Of a stretch of DNA of 7,562 nucleotides, positions 6,222-7,562 are shown piece by piece. Positions within the stretch are counted from its first letter, which is position 1. Each line of letters starts with the position of its first letter. The DNA comes from Anaerolineae bacterium. Lineage in GTDB: Bacteria > Chloroflexota > Anaerolineae > Aggregatilineales > UBA3940. The notes under the pieces are model-generated. The model had not been told where the DNA came from. It saw nothing but the letters and a program-made list of their open reading frames with translations, and searched no databases. The stretch lies in NCBI GenBank assembly GCA_020852775.1, contig JADZAD010000286.1, positions 1 to 7,562 of the forward strand, in the 5' to 3' direction. A program made the position numbers and the translations under genes.

Positions 6222-6237
6222 CTTATATGCTGATAAG
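6222..6237. promoter_or_regulatory. Small dyad over the presumed transcription start of the LURP-one gene
   Basis: CTTAT (6222-6226) and ATAAG (6233-6237) form a perfect 5-bp dyad with a 6-nt spacer. It begins 2 nt downstream of the candidate -10 (ATTATA, 6240-6245) on the minus strand, so it would cover the start site. That is a classic place for a repressor operator, but the arms are short and chance is possible. Confidence 0.25.
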
Positions 6238-6239
6238 CC

Positions 6240-6270
6240 ATTATACGCCAGATTCCGCCCACACGCGCAA
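6240..6270 (-). promoter_or_regulatory. Candidate promoter for the LURP-one gene
   Basis: On the minus strand there is a perfect -10 TATAAT (6245-6240) and a TTGCGC (6270-6265) 19 nt upstream as a partial -35. Transcription would start near 6233 and leave a leader of about 44 nt containing the AGAAGGAG ribosome site. No terminator is seen between the lipoprotein stop and this promoter, so read-through from upstream is also possible. Confidence 0.55.
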
Positions 6271-6291
6271 GTACCCTCGTACCGGGCAGAG

Positions 6292-6810
6292 CTAGGGGGC
6301 CGGCGGGGACTGGGCCGCAAGCGCATCCAGATAGGCCTGTCGCAGCGCATCCGCTGCCTGCATCTCAGCCAGCGCCTGCTCGGTCTCTCCGCGCATGGCG
6401 GTCTCATAAGGTAGCAGGGCCGCATCCATGTAGGCCAGAAGCGCCTGCCGGGCAGGTTCCGCGCAAAGCGGGAATGTCCGTTCGCGCAGGTCAACCACCA
6501 CCGCGCGGATATTGATTGCATCACCGGAGACCCGCATGACCTGGAGGTCGCTCAGGGCTTCGCCGGGGGCGTTCTCTGCGATCACCGCAGGCAGCGTATA
6601 GCGGCCTTCGAACGCGGCATAGGCATCCTCGATCGGGTTGAGGTCAGTTACGGTATAGCAGGGTTCAACCACCTCTGGCAGCGGCACCGGAGTGGCCGTC
6701 GGGCCGACATCGAAATTGGATGAGAGGTCACGGTTGCTGCAGGCGGCAAGTATAACGACCAGAAGGCTGATTACCAGCAGGCGTAGAGAAACGGTTTCAG
6801 GGTATTTCAT
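6292..6810 (-). CDS. Small lipoprotein of unknown function
   Basis: 172 aa from the ATG at 6810-6808, with GGAGGGG 6 nt upstream. The frame stays open to 6852, but those 14 codons precede the ribosome site and the signal peptide. The N-terminus is a type II signal peptide: MKYPETVSLR, a hydrophobic core LLVISLLVVI, then lipobox LAAC with Cys24 as the lipidated residue. A Thr/Pro linker (GPTATPVPLPEVVEP, 36-50) follows, of a kind frequent in Chloroflexota exported proteins. The mature part is helical and acidic/Ala-rich. It keeps two Cys, C51 and C116, which could form a disulfide outside the membrane. The last third (about 118-166) looks like paired helices, and the protein ends SPPAP. I recognise no family and assign no function. 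It is divergent from ferritin across 155 nt. Confidence 0.85.
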   Translation of the reverse strand: MKYPETVSLRLLVISLLVVILAACSNRDLSSNFDVGPTATPVPLPEVVEPCYTVTDLNPIEDAYAAFEGRYTLPAVIAENAPGEALSDLQVMRVSGDAINIRAVVVDLRERTFPLCAEPARQALLAYMDAALLPYETAMRGETEQALAEMQAADALRQAYLDALAAQSPPAP

Positions 6811-6855
6811 TGTAAGCCCCTCCGGGCTGCGGTAGGCAGAACACATCCACAATAG

Positions 6856-6861
6856 ATTATA
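6856..6861 (-). promoter_or_regulatory. Candidate -10 for the lipoprotein gene
   Basis: ATTATA on the plus strand is a perfect TATAAT on the minus strand. Transcription would start near 6849, giving a leader of about 39 nt. I see no clear -35. The element lies in the 155-nt divergent region shared with ferritin, about 45 nt from the ferritin -10, so one regulator could affect both. Confidence 0.4.
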
Positions 6862-6904
6862 TCCCTCTGCAGGCTGCCAGCCTGTGCTACTGCCAGTGAT
6901 TTGC

Positions 6905-6913
6905 TGCTATACT
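6905..6913 (+). promoter_or_regulatory. Candidate extended -10 promoter for ferritin
   Basis: TGCTATACT gives TGn followed by TATACT (6908-6913), 5 of 6 matches to the -10 consensus. No good -35 is seen at 17 nt. Transcription would start near 6920, giving a leader of about 46 nt that carries the dyad at 6928-6953 and the ribosome site AGGGAGG (6954-6960). Confidence 0.5.
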
Positions 6914-6927
6914 GAATCTATACGCAG

Positions 6928-6953
6928 GTTCTATTCTCGGTACAGCATAGAAC
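6928..6953 (+). promoter_or_regulatory. Inverted repeat in the ferritin 5' leader
   Basis: GTTCTAT (6928-6934) and ATAGAAC (6947-6953) form a perfect 7-bp dyad with a 12-nt spacer. It ends directly at the ribosome-binding site AGGGAGG (6954-6960). It could act as an RNA hairpin that shapes translation or as a repressor operator just after the start site. It does not match the Fur consensus, so no regulator is named. Confidence 0.4.
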
Positions 6954-6965
6954 AGGGAGGATTGT

Positions 6966-7490
6966 ATGCGAGTCAGTGACCGTCTGGTCAATGCCATCAA
7001 CGCAGAAGTTGGGCTGGAACTCTTCGCCCACCACCAGTACCTGGCGATGGCAGCCTATTTCGAGAGCCGCAGCCTGGACAACCTCGCCGCGTTCTTCTAC
7101 GCGCAGGCTGAAGAAGAGAAGATGCACGGCCTCAAGCTGTTCAAGTACCTGCTCGAACGAGGTGCGCTGGCGGTTATCCCGGCGATCCCTGCGCCACAGG
7201 CGAGCTTCCAGTCCACCGAGGAACTGATGAAGCTGTTTGTCTCGCAGGAGGAACACGTCACTGAGAAGTTCTATGAGATGGCGAACTTCGCCGCAGAAGA
7301 CAAAGACCACATCACCAGCCATTTCCTCCAGTGGTTCATCAATGAGCAGATGGAGGAGATGGCAACCTCCAACAAACTGCTTGACCTCGTCCGCATGGCA
7401 GGCGAACATAACCTGCTGATGATTGAGATGATGGTACCGAGACTGGGGACGGCAGAAGCGGAAGCCGGCGGTGAGGCCGCGGCGGAGTAA
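6966..7490 (+). CDS. ftnA: Bacterial non-heme ferritin
   Basis: 174 aa from ATG 6966, with AGGGAGG 5 nt upstream. The protein is a four-helix-bundle iron-storage subunit expected to form a 24-mer cage that oxidises Fe(II) and stores Fe(III) in the cytoplasm. By motif alignment to E. coli FtnA, the ferroxidase ligands are present: E18 in GLELF, Y25, E51 and H54 in EEEKMHGLKLFKYL, E95 in SQEEHVTEK, and Q128 in NEQMEEM. Third-site ligands (E50, E127, E130, E131) also look present. There is no Met on the heme-binding face that I can confirm, so ferritin is preferred over bacterioferritin. The overall pattern, with HFLQWFINEQ at 119-128, is that of the FtnA family. The C-terminus carries an Ala/Glu/Gly-rich tail (161-174) a little longer than usual. 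A strong stem follows the gene. Confidence 0.95.
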   Translation: MRVSDRLVNAINAEVGLELFAHHQYLAMAAYFESRSLDNLAAFFYAQAEEEKMHGLKLFKYLLERGALAVIPAIPAPQASFQSTEELMKLFVSQEEHVTEKFYEMANFAAEDKDHITSHFLQWFINEQMEEMATSNKLLDLVRMAGEHNLLMIEMMVPRLGTAEAEAGGEAAAE

Positions 7491-7507
7491 TCTCCTGTAA
7501 CGAATAT

Positions 7508-7536
7508 GGGGGTGAGCGTAGTGAGTGCTCACCCCC
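7508..7536 (+). terminator. Terminator-like stem-loop after ferritin
   Basis: GGGGGTGAGC (7508-7517) pairs perfectly with GCTCACCCCC (7527-7536) across a 9-nt loop. It begins 17 nt past the ferritin stop. The following bases (GCGCTCAGTACC) contain no T tract, as with the other stems in this window. Confidence 0.65.
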
Positions 7537-7562
7537 GCGCTCAGTACCTTGTATCGAGACCG

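Noticed and set aside
6918..7532. 204-codon minus-strand open frame covering ferritin
   Set aside because: Exact antisense of the ferritin gene and it spans the terminator stem; the ferritin ligands on the plus strand are complete.

Overview
The window (roughly 60% GC by eye) looks like an ordinary chromosomal stretch from a bacterium, most likely a Chloroflexota (Anaerolineae-like) member. This guess rests on the protein mix: a lipoprotein with a Thr/Pro-rich linker straight after the lipobox, an FGE-fold protein with a DUF433-like N-terminus, a soluble PAS-GAF histidine kinase, and a LURP-one/YxjI protein. No rRNA, tRNA, CRISPR array, transposase, integrase or phage gene is visible. The lineage is inference and cannot be proved from 7.5 kb.

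Layout, plus strand first. Positions 2-433 hold the 3' part of a VOC/glyoxalase-fold gene. It overlaps by 17 nt a 355-aa protein (417-1484) that joins a DUF433-like helical domain to an FGE-sulfatase (SUMF1-like) domain. Next come a 133-aa four-helix membrane protein (1563-1964), a perfect terminator-like stem, an atypical short-chain dehydrogenase (2151-2942) with a possible 19-codon leader ORF, another stem, and a 554-aa soluble histidine kinase (3206-4870).

The strand switches at 4870/4881. On the minus strand are a YigZ/IMPACT protein (4881-5495), a LURP-one/YxjI-like protein (5593-6189) and a small lipoprotein (6292-6810). The lipoprotein is divergent from a bacterial ferritin on the plus strand (6966-7490), which ends at another strong stem.

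The genes do not form one obvious pathway. Most look like separate transcription units: perfect GC-rich stems with weak T tracts follow four genes, and candidate promoters (several of extended -10 type, TGnTAnnnT) precede several genes. The only clear translational coupling is VOC to FGE. I found no convincing new multi-gene system. The best points for a second look are the DUF433-FGE fusion with a degenerate copper-cysteine motif, the SDR that lacks the YxxxK catalytic pair, the SDR leader ORF, and a dyad in the ferritin leader.
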